Source: JAWKIW01 sp046331175 (GTDB lineage: Bacteria; Actinomycetota; Acidimicrobiia; Acidimicrobiales; Acidimicrobilacustridaceae). From it: DNA of 64,000 bases. Below, one piece after another: positions 1 through 8,055 of this stretch; the stretch's first letter is position 1, and each line of letters opens with the position of its first letter. The notes under the pieces are model-generated. The model worked only from the letters and a program-made list of their open reading frames with translations. It ran no database searches and had not been told where the DNA came from. Location: assembly GCA_046331175.1 (NCBI GenBank), contig JAXLRI010000004.1, positions 434,001 to 498,000 of the forward strand, given 5' to 3'. A program made the position numbers and the translations under genes.

Positions 1-43
1 CCACCGCCTCGACCTCGTGGGCCGCTGCGCCGACTGCGGCTGA
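1..43 (+). CDS. 3' end of a Fur-family-like metalloregulator (partial)
   Basis: Only the last 13 codons and the TGA are inside the window. The reading HRLDLVGRCADCG ends with a Cys-x2-Cys pair. Fur-family repressors such as FurA and Zur often end in a similar His/Tyr-Gly-x-Cys-x2-Cys zinc-binding tail, so this is probably the C-terminus of such a regulator. The fragment is too short for certainty, and another zinc-binding protein could end the same way. It reads toward the hydrolase gene 127 bases downstream. Confidence 0.35.
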   Translation, partial: HRLDLVGRCADCG

Positions 44-170
44 CCGCGGCCGGGCGCGGCCGACCGGCGCAGCTCGCGCGGCCCTCCGGTTCGCCCGCGG
101 TGCCCCGGCTCGCGAGACTGTCGCCGCACGGCCGCGTCCGCAGCGGCCGCCAGCAAGGGGGACCAGCACG

Positions 171-1358
171 ATGGCCGACACGCACGGGTGGACCGCGCCG
201 GGCTTCGAGGGCGTCCGCGACGCCTTCGACAAGAACTTCGCCGACGGCACCGAGGTGGGGGCGGCCTTCAGCGCCTACCACCGCGGCCAGAAGGTGGTGG
301 ACGTGTGGGGTGGCATCGCCGACCAGGCCACCGGCCGTGCCTGGGAGGAGGACACCATCATCCCGGTGTTCTCCACCACCAAGGGCATGACCGCCATCTG
401 CGCCAACCAGCTGGCCCAGCAGGGGCAGCTCGACACCGACGCCCCGGTCGCCACCTACTGGCCCGAGTTCGCCGCCGCCGGCAAGCAGGACATCCCCGTG
501 TCGTACCTGCTCTCGCACCAGGCCGGCCTCGCCTGGATCGACGGCACCATGACCGCCGAGGAGGCCCTGTCGTGGGACCCGGTGGTCGAGGCGCTCGCCG
601 CCCAGGCGCCGGCGTGGGAGCCCGGCAGCCAGCACGGCTACCACGCCACCACCTACGGCTGGCTGGTCGGCGAGGTCATCCGCCGGGTGGCCGGCCGCTC
701 GGTCGGCACCTACCTCGCCGAGGAGGTCGCCGGCCCGCTCGACCTCGACCTGTGGATCGGCCTGCCCGAGGCCGAGGAGGATCGGGTGGCGATGCTCATC
801 TCGATGATCCCCGCCGGCATCAGCGCCGACGACCTCGCCGGTGAGAGCGAGAACCCGCTGGTCCAGATGATGCAGGCCTTCCTCGGCCCCGACACCCCGC
901 TCGGCAAGGCGCTGTTCGCCCCCGGTGGCGCACTGGCCGACCAGGACATCTGGAACTCGCGGGCCATGCACGCCGCCGAGGTCCCCGCCGCCAACGGCAT
1001 CTGCGACGCCCGCTCGCTGGCCCGCCTCTACGCCGCCACCGTCGGCGAGGTCGACGGCATCCGACTCCTCACCCCCGAGCAGCTCGCCAAGGCCACCACC
1101 CAGCTCACCGAGGGCCCCAACAAGGTGCTCATGGACATGGACATCCAGTTCGGCCTGGGCTTCATGCTCCACGCCGGGATGATCCCCCTCGGCGGCCCCA
1201 AGAGCTTCGGGCACTTCGGCGCCGGCGGCTCGGTCGGCTGGGCCGACCCCGAGGCCGAGCTGGGCTTCGGCTACGTGATGAACCGCATGGACCTCGGCCT
1301 GGCCGGCGACCTTCGCTCCTTCAACCTGATCAACGCCTGCTACGAGGCCATCGCCTAG
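171..1358 (+). CDS. Serine hydrolase, class C beta-lactamase / family VIII esterase fold
   Basis: A 395-residue protein of the beta-lactamase-related family (EstB-like carboxylesterases, PBP4-type hydrolases). The catalytic S-x-x-K motif is STTK at residues 68-71, following VF. A second tyrosine motif lies in WEPGSQHGYHATTYGW (about 150-164), and the C-terminal wall is FGHFGAGG (346-353). No signal peptide is visible, so it is probably a cytoplasmic esterase or lactonase acting on short acyl esters; the substrate cannot be read. The ATG is preceded by AAGGGGGA about 9 bases upstream. It is the first of two tandem paralogues and is roughly half identical to its neighbour. It may be co-transcribed with that gene, although a 123-base gap with an octamer repeat separates them. 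Confidence 0.9.
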   Translation: MADTHGWTAPGFEGVRDAFDKNFADGTEVGAAFSAYHRGQKVVDVWGGIADQATGRAWEEDTIIPVFSTTKGMTAICANQLAQQGQLDTDAPVATYWPEFAAAGKQDIPVSYLLSHQAGLAWIDGTMTAEEALSWDPVVEALAAQAPAWEPGSQHGYHATTYGWLVGEVIRRVAGRSVGTYLAEEVAGPLDLDLWIGLPEAEEDRVAMLISMIPAGISADDLAGESENPLVQMMQAFLGPDTPLGKALFAPGGALADQDIWNSRAMHAAEVPAANGICDARSLARLYAATVGEVDGIRLLTPEQLAKATTQLTEGPNKVLMDMDIQFGLGFMLHAGMIPLGGPKSFGHFGAGGSVGWADPEAELGFGYVMNRMDLGLAGDLRSFNLINACYEAIA

Positions 1359-1411
1359 CCGCCGCACCACGCGGCGGCCTCCACCGCCGCGACGAGCGAC
1401 CAGCGACGCAC

Positions 1412-1439
1412 GACCCGCCGACCCGCCGACCCGCCGACC
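1412..1439 (+). repeat. Octanucleotide tandem repeat (GACCCGCC)x3.5
   Basis: Three perfect copies of the 8-mer GACCCGCC plus a half copy lie between the two serine hydrolase genes. It is one of three intergenic 8-bp-period repeats in the window. Slippage length variation is possible; no function is shown. Confidence 0.8.
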
Positions 1440-1481
1440 AGCGATCCGACCGATCACCGAGCCCCGACGAGGAGCTTCGCC

Positions 1482-2708
1482 ATGCCCACCGCCCCCGAGA
1501 TCCACGGCCACGTCGCGTCCGGCTTCGAGGCCGTGCGCGACGCCTTCACCGCCAACTTCGCGCGCGAGCCCGAGCCGCTGGCCGCCATGCTCGGCGCCGA
1601 CGTCGCCGAGGTCGGCGCCGCGGTGTCGGTGTGGCGCGGCGGCGAGAAGGTCGTCGACCTCTGGGCCGGCCAGGCCGACCGCCGCACCGGCCGCCCCTAC
1701 GCCGAGGACACCCTGCAGCTGGTCTTCTCGTCGACCAAGGGCGTCACCGCCATCGCCGCCAACCTGTGCGCCCAGCGGGGCCTGCTCGACCTCGACGCCA
1801 AGGTGGCCGACTACTGGCCCGAGTTCGCCCAGGCCGGCAAGGCCGACATCCCCGTGCGCTGGCTGCTGTCGCACCGCGCCGGCCTTCCGTGGGTCGACAC
1901 CGAGATGACCATCGAGCAGGCCCTCGACTGGGACCAGGTCGTCGAGGCGCTCGAGCAGCAGGCCCCCGTGTGGGAGCCGGGCACCCAGCACGGCTACCAC
2001 GCCACCACCTTCGGCTGGCTGGTCGGCGAGGTCGTGCGCCGGGTCAGCGGCAAGCGCGTTGGCGAGTTCGTCCGCAGCGAGCTGGCCGAGCCCCTGGGCC
2101 TCGACCTGTGGATCGGGCTGCCCGAGTCCGAGCACGACCGCGTCGCCCCCCTCGAGGTCATCGAGCTGCCCACCGACCCGAACATGGCGGCGATGGTCGA
2201 CCAGTTCATCGGGCCCGAGTCGATGCTGGGCAAGGCCCTGTTCGCACCGGGCGGGGCGTGGAGCGAGCAGAAGTTCGCCTCGTTCAACCTGCCCGAGGTG
2301 TGGGCCGCCGAGGTGCCCGCCGCCAACTGCATCACCGACGCCCGCTCGCTGGCCAAGCTCTACGCCGCCTGCGTGAGCGAGGTGCCCGCCGGCTCGGGTG
2401 ACGGCACGGTGCGGCTGCTCGACGACGACACCATCGCCGCCGCCATCGAGCGCCAGACCGACGGCGTCGACCACGTGATCATGGGCATGGACATGCAGTA
2501 CGGGCTCGGCTTCAACCTGCCCGGCGACCTGCTCAAGCTGGGCGGCCACCGCAGCTTCGGCCACTACGGCGCCGGCGGCTCGGTGGGCTTCGCCGATCCC
2601 GACGAGGAGCTCGGGTTCGGGTACGTCATGAACAAGATGTACCTGGGCCTCACCGGCGACCCCCGCACCGACACGCTCATCGACGCCGTCTACGACTCGC
2701 TGGGCTGA
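1482..2708 (+). CDS. Serine hydrolase, paralogue of the upstream class C beta-lactamase-fold protein
   Basis: A 408-residue protein clearly homologous to the preceding gene. The S-x-x-K motif is SSTK at residues 83-86, followed by the same WEPGTQHGYHATTFGW block and FGHYGAGGSVGFADP near the C-terminus. It differs by a roughly 12-residue insertion near residues 29-40 (REPEPLAAMLGA) and by a changed loop around 215-250. The ATG has a good ribosome binding site (GAGGAG, 7 bases upstream). There is no signal peptide. The tandem arrangement indicates a local duplication; the conserved active site in both copies argues that both are functional and may differ in substrate. Esterase, lactonase or D-amino-acid peptidase activities all occur in this family. 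Confidence 0.9.
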   Translation: MPTAPEIHGHVASGFEAVRDAFTANFAREPEPLAAMLGADVAEVGAAVSVWRGGEKVVDLWAGQADRRTGRPYAEDTLQLVFSSTKGVTAIAANLCAQRGLLDLDAKVADYWPEFAQAGKADIPVRWLLSHRAGLPWVDTEMTIEQALDWDQVVEALEQQAPVWEPGTQHGYHATTFGWLVGEVVRRVSGKRVGEFVRSELAEPLGLDLWIGLPESEHDRVAPLEVIELPTDPNMAAMVDQFIGPESMLGKALFAPGGAWSEQKFASFNLPEVWAAEVPAANCITDARSLAKLYAACVSEVPAGSGDGTVRLLDDDTIAAAIERQTDGVDHVIMGMDMQYGLGFNLPGDLLKLGGHRSFGHYGAGGSVGFADPDEELGFGYVMNKMYLGLTGDPRTDTLIDAVYDSLG

Positions 2709-3195
2709 TCCGCGGCGTCGGCGCGCCCGGGCGGCCCACCGCAGCGCGCGACTTGACCAGGTCTTGAGGGGACGCCCAGGGACCGTTGAGGTGGCCCGCG
2801 TACGGTGCTGGCACCGGAGCGATCCGACCCCGCTCCGGTCACCGGGACGGTGGTGCCCGACCCACCACCGTCCCGAGGTCCTCTCCCCATCGGACCAGCG
2901 ACGCAGCGGGCCCTCGAGGCCCGCTGCTCCGCGTCCGGGGCGATCCGGGCGCGACCGGTGCCGCCGCGCCGCCGGCGACCAGACCGGGCCGATCCGCCCG
3001 TGGCCGGACGGGCGCGCGGGGGCCAGGCTGCCGGTCGGCCTCCATCGCCGCGACCGATGGACCCTCGCGCGCGGGGGTCGCGGGGCCCAGCGAGAGGCTG
3101 GCGTGCTGGGCCGGAGGACCTGCGCGGCACCAGCACCTGACCACCTCTTGACCTCGTGCGCTTCGGAACGAGACCGGGCGTTGACCACCCGTCCG
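2709..3195. other. Gene-free stretch with three perfect hairpins in its first third
   Basis: About 490 bases between the second serine hydrolase and the pilin-like gene hold no convincing gene; the open frames here are GC-bias artefacts. Bases 2801-2936 contain a -10-like TACGGT and three perfect stem-loops (separate entry). From 2937 on, only GC-rich sequence with a few short inverted repeats is seen, for example GCCCGT/ACGGGC near 3000. A near-repeat of TTGACCAGGTCTTGAGG (2756) occurs as TGACCACCTCTTGACC at 3138. Confidence 0.6.
2813..2936 (+). ncRNA. Candidate structured RNA of three consecutive perfect hairpins
   Basis: Three perfect inverted repeats follow one another. Arms 2813-2821/2831-2839 are 9 bp, arms 2843-2854/2864-2875 are 12 bp, and arms 2903-2912/2918-2927 are 10 bp; the third can also be extended by GACGC/GCGTC at 2900-2904/2931-2935. 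The first two loops (ATCCGACCC and GCCCGACCC) share CCGACCC. A TANNNT box, TACGGT at 2801-2806, places a transcription start at about 2813, exactly at the first stem. This suits a small RNA, but a multi-hairpin terminator for the upstream hydrolase is an equally open reading. There is no U-tract. Transcription is not shown. Confidence 0.35.
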
Positions 3196-3201
3196 TACCG
3201 T
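3196..3201 (+). promoter_or_regulatory. -10 box TACCGT, likely leaderless start of the pilin-like gene
   Basis: TACCGT ends 7 bases before the ATG at 3209 and no Shine-Dalgarno sequence intervenes. The spacing matches the leaderless pattern found at many starts in this window. Confidence 0.5.
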
Positions 3202-3208
3202 CCGAGCC

Positions 3209-3589
3209 ATGACCGGATCACCCCGCCCCGACGCACCGCTCCACCGACACGCCGGAGCCCCGGGCGATCCCATCGGCCGACCGCAGGCGATCGCCAGGAA
3301 GGAGCGCCGACCGGGCCGCGGGGACGCGGGATCGAGCCTCGCCCAGCACGCGCTGGTCGTGGCCCTGGTCGCCATCGTGGCGATCGGCGCCGCGTCCTAC
3401 GTCGGCGCCAACACCAGCGCCCGGCTGCTCGTCGACCCCGTGACCACCACGAGCACCGGCGGGACCCCGACGACCGCGGCGCCGACCACCACGACCGCGC
3501 CGACCACCACCGCGGCGCCGACCACCACCGCGGCGCCACCGACGACGGTCAAGGGCACGACCACCACCACCCGACGCCGGGGCGGTTGA
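3209..3589 (+). CDS. Flp/Fap-pilin-like peptide with Thr-rich tail
   Basis: A 126-residue protein. Residues 39-66 (DAGSSLAQHALVVALVAI onward) resemble a class III Flp prepilin: Gly41 as the processing residue, then a hydrophobic helix at 48-64. Flp pilins normally carry Glu at +5 and Tyr at +6 after the cleavage Gly; here those positions are Gln46 and His47. A basic leader of about 40 residues precedes this. Residues 79-121 are a Thr/Pro/Ala-rich, repeat-like tail unlike typical Flp pilins. No tad secretion genes are nearby, so this is an orphan. It could be a divergent pseudopilin or simply a single-pass membrane protein with a wall-spanning Thr-rich stalk. The name rests on motif shape only. 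Confidence 0.5.
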   Translation: MTGSPRPDAPLHRHAGAPGDPIGRPQAIARKERRPGRGDAGSSLAQHALVVALVAIVAIGAASYVGANTSARLLVDPVTTTSTGGTPTTAAPTTTTAPTTTAAPTTTAAPPTTVKGTTTTTRRRGG

Positions 3590-3652
3590 GCGCGCGCTCC
3601 GCGACCACCCGTCGACCGAGGTCGCGATCGACCGCCCCCCCCGACCGCCGCC

Positions 3653-3684
3653 GACGCGACGACGCGACGACGCGACGACGCGAC
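3653..3684 (+). repeat. Octanucleotide tandem repeat (GACGCGAC)x4
   Basis: Four perfect copies of GACGCGAC lie in the 192-base gap between the pilin-like gene and prfC, followed by GACGGG. No function is evident. Confidence 0.8.
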
Positions 3685-3766
3685 GACGGGCGATCGGTGA
3701 GCCGACCGAACCCGGCCACCGGCTCCCCCGACGGCACCGACCACCGGGGTCGCGACCCCCGCCCGG

Positions 3767-3772
3767 TAGCGT
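3767..3772 (+). promoter_or_regulatory. -10 box TAGCGT of prfC, likely leaderless
   Basis: TAGCGT lies 9 bases before the GTG at 3782, with no ribosome binding site between. Confidence 0.5.
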
Positions 3773-3781
3773 GGAGCCCCT

Positions 3782-5374
3782 GTGACCGAGCACGATCCCG
3801 TCGCCGAGGCCCGCCGCCGCCGGACCTTCGCCATCATCTCCCACCCCGACGCCGGCAAGACCACCCTGACCGAGAAGTTCCTGCTCTACGGCGGGGCGCT
3901 GGCCACCGAGGCGGGGGCGGTCAAGGCGCGCAGCGGCCGCCGCAGCGCCACGTCCGACTGGATGGCGATGGAGCAGCAGCGCGGCATCTCCATCACGTCC
4001 ACCGTCCTGCAGTTCCCCTACCGCGACCACGTGGTGAACCTGCTCGACACGCCGGGCCACCGCGACTTCTCCGAGGACACGTACCGGGTGCTGGCCGCCG
4101 CCGACGCCGCCGTGATGGTGCTCGACGCCGCCAAGGGCATCGAGCCCCAGACGCTCAAGCTGTTCGACGTCTGCCGCCAGCGCGAGCTGCCACTGCTCAG
4201 CTTCATCAACAAGTGGGACCGACCCGGCCGCAGCCCGCTCGAGCTCATCGACGAGATCGAGGCTGAGCTCGGCATCGTGCCCACGCCGGTCACCTGGCCG
4301 GTGGGCGTGCCCGGCGACTTCCGCGGCGTGGTCGACCGCCGCGACGGGGCCTACACCCGGTTCACCCGCACCACCCGGGGCGCCACCATGGCCCCCGAGG
4401 AGCTGATCGACGCCGAGCGGGCCGCCGCCGAGGAGGGCGACGCCTGGGCCGGTGCCGACGACGAGCTGGCGCTGCTGGCCGAGGTCGGCGCCGACCTCGA
4501 TCCCAAGACGTTCCTCGCCGCCGAGTCCACGCCGGTGTTCTTCGGCTCGGCGCTGACCAACTTCGGCGTGCGCAAGCTGCTCGACGCGGTGGTCGACCTG
4601 GTCCCGCCGCCGCAGCCCCGCCTCGACGACGATGGCGAGGCCCGTCCGCTCGACGCCCCGTTCTCGGGCTTCGTGTTCAAGGTCCAGGCCAACATGGACC
4701 CGTCGCACCGCGATCGCATCGCCTTCATCCGGGTGTGCTCGGGTCGCTTCGAGCGGGGCATGGTCGTCACCCACGGCCGCACCGGCAAGCCCTTCGCCAC
4801 CAAGTACGCCCACCAGGTGTTCGGCCAGGAGCGCGAGACGGTCGAGGAGGCCTACCCGGGCGACGTGGTCGGCCTGGTGAACGCCAACGACGTCCGCATC
4901 GGCGACTCCCTGTGGGTCGACGAGCCCGTCGAGTTCCCGCACATCCCCTCGTTCGCTCCCGAGCACTTCTCGGTGGCGCGGGTGCGCGACACGTCGAAGT
5001 TCAAGCAGTTCCGCAAGGGCGTGGCCCAGCTCGACGAGGAGGGCGTGGTGCAGGTGCTGCGCGACCGCGACCTCGGCGACCAGGCGCCGGTGCTGGCCGC
5101 CGTCGGGCCCATGCAGTTCGAGGTGGCGGTCCACCGGCTCGAGAACGAGTTCGGGGCGCCGGTCGAGCTGTCGCCCACCAACTTCCGCGTCGCCCGCCGC
5201 ACCGACGAGGCCAGCGCCGAGGCGCTGCGGGCCATGCGCGGCGTGCGGCTGCTCGAGCGCAGCGACGGCACCATGCTCGCCCTGTTCGAGAGCCAGTACT
5301 GGGTCGACCGCCTCGAGCAGGAGCACCCCGACCTCGTCCTCGACCGCCTCGTCGCCGAGGGCCGCCCCGGCTGA
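3782..5374 (+). CDS. prfC: Peptide chain release factor 3
   Basis: A 530-residue translational GTPase that recycles RF1/RF2 from the ribosome after peptide release. The G1 loop HPDAGKTT is at residues 21-28, G3 DTPGH at 88-92 and G4 NKWD at 142-145, with RF3-type sequence RSATSDWMAMEQQRGISIT between G1 and G3. The elongation-factor-like second and third domains follow with normal length. GTG is chosen as start because the leaderless -10 box ends 9 bases upstream and the family's N-terminus begins here. It stands alone, with an aldo/keto reductase 65 bases downstream. Many actinobacteria lack RF3, so its presence is mildly informative about lineage. Confidence 0.96.
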   Translation: MTEHDPVAEARRRRTFAIISHPDAGKTTLTEKFLLYGGALATEAGAVKARSGRRSATSDWMAMEQQRGISITSTVLQFPYRDHVVNLLDTPGHRDFSEDTYRVLAAADAAVMVLDAAKGIEPQTLKLFDVCRQRELPLLSFINKWDRPGRSPLELIDEIEAELGIVPTPVTWPVGVPGDFRGVVDRRDGAYTRFTRTTRGATMAPEELIDAERAAAEEGDAWAGADDELALLAEVGADLDPKTFLAAESTPVFFGSALTNFGVRKLLDAVVDLVPPPQPRLDDDGEARPLDAPFSGFVFKVQANMDPSHRDRIAFIRVCSGRFERGMVVTHGRTGKPFATKYAHQVFGQERETVEEAYPGDVVGLVNANDVRIGDSLWVDEPVEFPHIPSFAPEHFSVARVRDTSKFKQFRKGVAQLDEEGVVQVLRDRDLGDQAPVLAAVGPMQFEVAVHRLENEFGAPVELSPTNFRVARRTDEASAEALRAMRGVRLLERSDGTMLALFESQYWVDRLEQEHPDLVLDRLVAEGRPG

Positions 5375-5439
5375 TCGCTCGCCGGCACCGGGCGACCGGT
5401 CGTCGGCACCGGACACCCGCACCTTCCTGGAGGAGCACC

Positions 5440-6432
5440 ATGTCGACCCTTCCCACCCGCGCCCTCGGCTCGACCGGCCTCACCGTCCCGGCCCAGGGCC
5501 TCGGCTGCATGAGCCTCACCGACTTCGCCTACGGCCCCGCCGACGAGGCCGAGGCGCTGGCCACCATCGACCGCGCCCTCGAGCTCGGCGTCACGTTCCT
5601 CGACACCGCCGACATCTACGGCTTCACCGAGAACGAGAAGCTGGTCGGGCGGGCCATCGCCGGCCGGCGCGACGACATCGTGCTGGCCACCAAGTTCGGC
5701 AACGTGCTGCGGAAGGACCGCCGCGTCGACGGCCGGCCCGAGTACGTCCCCGAGGCGTGCGACGCCTCGCTCGAGCGGCTCGGCGTCGACCACATCGACC
5801 TCTACTACTTGCACCGCCCCGACACCGAGGTGCCCATCGAGGAGACGGTCGGAGCCATGGCCGATCTGGTCACCGCCGGCAAGGTCGGCCACCTCGGGCT
5901 GTCCGAGGCGTCGGCCGACACCATCCGCCGGGCCGCCGCCGTGCACCCCATCGCCGCCGTGCAGAGCGAGTGGTCGCTGTTCAGCCGCGACATCGAGACC
6001 CGCGTCGCGCCGGCCTGCCGCGAGCTCGGCATCGGCATCGTGCCGTTCAGCCCGCTGGGTCGGGGCCTGCTCACCGGCACGGTCACCTCGTTCGACGACC
6101 TCGCCGACAACGACTTCCGCCGCACCAACCCCCGCTTCAGCGACGGCAACCTCGAGCGCAACCTCGCCCTGGTCGCCGAGGTGCAGGCCGTGGCGGCCGA
6201 GCAGGGCTGCACCGCCGGCCAGGTCGCGCTGGCGTGGCTCTACGCGCAGGGCGACGACGTGGTGCCCATCCCCGGCACGAAGCGACGCACGTACGTCGAG
6301 CAGAACGCGGCGGCCGTCGACGTCACCCTCACCGCCGACCAGGTCGCCCGCCTCTCCGCGCTGCAGCCCTTCGGCGACCGCGCCGTCGACATGGCCTTCG
6401 TCGAGCGCGACACGCCACCCCTCCCCGCCTGA
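5440..6432 (+). CDS. Aldo/keto reductase
   Basis: A 330-residue NADPH-dependent oxidoreductase of the AKR superfamily (AKR13/YajO-like branch). The catalytic tetrad is visible as Asp55, Tyr60, Lys85 and His125 (FLDTADIYG, ATKFGN, YYLHRPD). The cofactor-binding C-terminal region contains VPIPGTKRRTYVEQNAAA. The ATG at 5440 has a strong GGAGGA ribosome binding site 6-7 bases upstream; the longer open frame running back into prfC is antisense-like noise. It probably reduces aldehydes or ketones in the cytoplasm; the substrate is unknown. The next small gene starts 38 bases after its stop, so the two may be co-transcribed. Confidence 0.93.
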   Translation: MSTLPTRALGSTGLTVPAQGLGCMSLTDFAYGPADEAEALATIDRALELGVTFLDTADIYGFTENEKLVGRAIAGRRDDIVLATKFGNVLRKDRRVDGRPEYVPEACDASLERLGVDHIDLYYLHRPDTEVPIEETVGAMADLVTAGKVGHLGLSEASADTIRRAAAVHPIAAVQSEWSLFSRDIETRVAPACRELGIGIVPFSPLGRGLLTGTVTSFDDLADNDFRRTNPRFSDGNLERNLALVAEVQAVAAEQGCTAGQVALAWLYAQGDDVVPIPGTKRRTYVEQNAAAVDVTLTADQVARLSALQPFGDRAVDMAFVERDTPPLPA

Positions 6433-6470
6433 CCAGGGGTCCGTCCTACGCTGGCCGGGAGGTGGGGACC

Positions 6471-6848
6471 ATGGCTGGCGACGAGCGAGGGGTTCGGGAC
6501 GAGGTGCCGGGCCACCACGCCCGGCGACGCCTCGTGACGATCGCGGTGGCAGCCGCGGTGGCCGTCGTCGTCACCGTTCCGCTCGTCCGGTGGTGGCGTG
6601 AGCGGCCGGTCGACGTCGACGCCATCGTCGAGGTCGACGGCCGAGCGTGCTTCGGGCGGGACCCGCAGCTCTGGATCACGGACGGGACGGTCCGGCCACC
6701 CGGCCAGGCCGACCTCGGCCTCCCCGCCACCTTCCGGCAGACCGCCACCGACGAGGGCGTGCTCACCGCCTCGGGGACGTCGGTGCTGGCCCGCACGTCG
6801 CCCACCACCCACGACCCCCGCTTGGCCGTCGGCTGCGCCATCCCCTGA
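6471..6848 (+). CDS. Small membrane-anchored protein of unknown function
   Basis: A 125-residue protein that I do not recognise. A basic N-terminus (HHARRR, residues 15-20) precedes one hydrophobic segment at about 21-39, then WWRERP and a polar domain of about 80 residues, presumably outside the membrane. Two cysteines (about 58 and 122) could pair. The ATG is preceded by GGGAGGTGGGG, and TACGCT at 6447-6452 could be a -10 box. It lies between the aldo/keto reductase and the DUF4436 gene on the same strand. No enzyme motif is visible. Confidence 0.65.
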   Translation: MAGDERGVRDEVPGHHARRRLVTIAVAAAVAVVVTVPLVRWWRERPVDVDAIVEVDGRACFGRDPQLWITDGTVRPPGQADLGLPATFRQTATDEGVLTASGTSVLARTSPTTHDPRLAVGCAIP

Positions 6849-6958
6849 CCGCCGGACGGGTGGGCCCGGTGCCGGCGTGCCCCCTGCAACCGTGCCGGGC
6901 CAGGGATCGCTAGATTCGGCGGACCCGCGGGCGGGCGCGACAGGACGGACCACAGCCG

Positions 6959-7972
6959 ATGGCGGACATCCAGCACGGGGCGACCGCCACGGACCTCGCG
7001 GACCCCGCCCTCGACGACGACGGCAGTTCCACGCTGCCGGGCGTGCACCCGTGGCTGATCATCGGCGGCGTGATCGTGATGGTCACGGTCCTGGCGACGA
7101 TCTCGTCGGTGCTGTTCAACTCCACGCTGCGACGCGAGCCGGTGACCGGGACCATCGGCCCGAGCCAGGTCGACGACGGCGTCCGGGTGGACGGGACGGT
7201 GACCAACGTCGACCTGACGAAGAACGTGATGACGCTGCGGATCACGTTGGACCCCACCGGCTCGTTCGACACCAACGACTCGAACATCCCGAGCCGGCCG
7301 ATCACCATGTACTACACGGGCGCCGACGGTACGAAGAAGGTGGCGTTCGAGGCCGGCAAGCCCATCGGCGCCACCGACCTCACTCTGTCGCTCAAGGAGG
7401 CCGACGACCCGATCGTCCCGCAGGTCGCGTCCCCCATCCAGGGCAGCTACCCCTGGGACACCTACCTCGCCGAGGTGGACCTGCTGTTCGTCACACCGAG
7501 CGCTGGCGCATCGGCGGGCGGGTCGGGCGCTGGACCGACGCCCGCCGGCGCCTCGGACGCCGTGGTGCCCGCCAACCTCGTCGTCTACAAGACGGTGCCG
7601 GCCTTCAGCGTCGTCGAGGCCAAGCAGAAGGTGACGCCCGAAGGGGTCCTGGCCGTCTCGCTCGAGGTGTCCCGCGCCGGCACCGCCAAGTTCTTCTCGC
7701 TGCTCGTGACCGTCATCATGTGGGCCCTGGCCGTGGGCGTGCTGCTCATCACCGTCTCGGTGGCGAAGCGCCGCCGCAAGCTCGAGACCGCGCAGATCAG
7801 CATGATGGCGGTCATCCTGTTCGCCATGCCCGCCGCCCTGCGCAGCTTCCAGCCGGGCATCCCACCCCCGGGCGTCCTGAGCGACTTCTACGGCTTCTTC
7901 TGGGCCGACATCGTCGTGGCCCTCTCCCTCGTGACGATGCTGATCATCTACCTGCAGCGCCGCACGGAGTGA
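6959..7972 (+). CDS. DUF4436-like integral membrane protein
   Basis: A 337-residue protein with an N-terminal membrane segment at about 32-53, a beta-rich extracytoplasmic region of roughly 190 residues, and three C-terminal membrane segments at about 246-269, 280-295 and 314-332, with RRRK after the second. The C-terminal signature FAMPAALRSFQPGIPPPG followed by FYGFFWAD resembles DUF4436 proteins of mycobacteria and relatives, whose function is unknown. A Gly/Ala/Ser-rich stretch near 181-200 looks like a flexible insertion. TAGATT at 6911-6916 is a possible -10. It is followed 83 bases later by a secreted protein gene with its own promoter. Confidence 0.75.
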   Translation: MADIQHGATATDLADPALDDDGSSTLPGVHPWLIIGGVIVMVTVLATISSVLFNSTLRREPVTGTIGPSQVDDGVRVDGTVTNVDLTKNVMTLRITLDPTGSFDTNDSNIPSRPITMYYTGADGTKKVAFEAGKPIGATDLTLSLKEADDPIVPQVASPIQGSYPWDTYLAEVDLLFVTPSAGASAGGSGAGPTPAGASDAVVPANLVVYKTVPAFSVVEAKQKVTPEGVLAVSLEVSRAGTAKFFSLLVTVIMWALAVGVLLITVSVAKRRRKLETAQISMMAVILFAMPAALRSFQPGIPPPGVLSDFYGFFWADIVVALSLVTMLIIYLQRRTE

Positions 7973-8042
7973 CGTCTGCGGAGCAGGACGTGGGGCCGCA
8001 TGTGAGCGGTCACGGCCTCGGCATCGTCCGTCGGCCGAGGAG

Positions 8043-8048
8043 TAGCGT
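8043..8048 (+). promoter_or_regulatory. -10 box TAGCGT of the secreted Ig-like protein gene
   Basis: TAGCGT ends 7 bases before the ATG at 8056, a leaderless spacing. Confidence 0.5.
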
Positions 8049-8055
8049 CGGGGCC

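Noticed and set aside
3218..5422. 734-residue minus-strand frame opposite prfC
   Set aside because: It covers prfC and part of the pilin-like gene, lacks domains and shows low-complexity Arg/Gly runs; prfC is certain.
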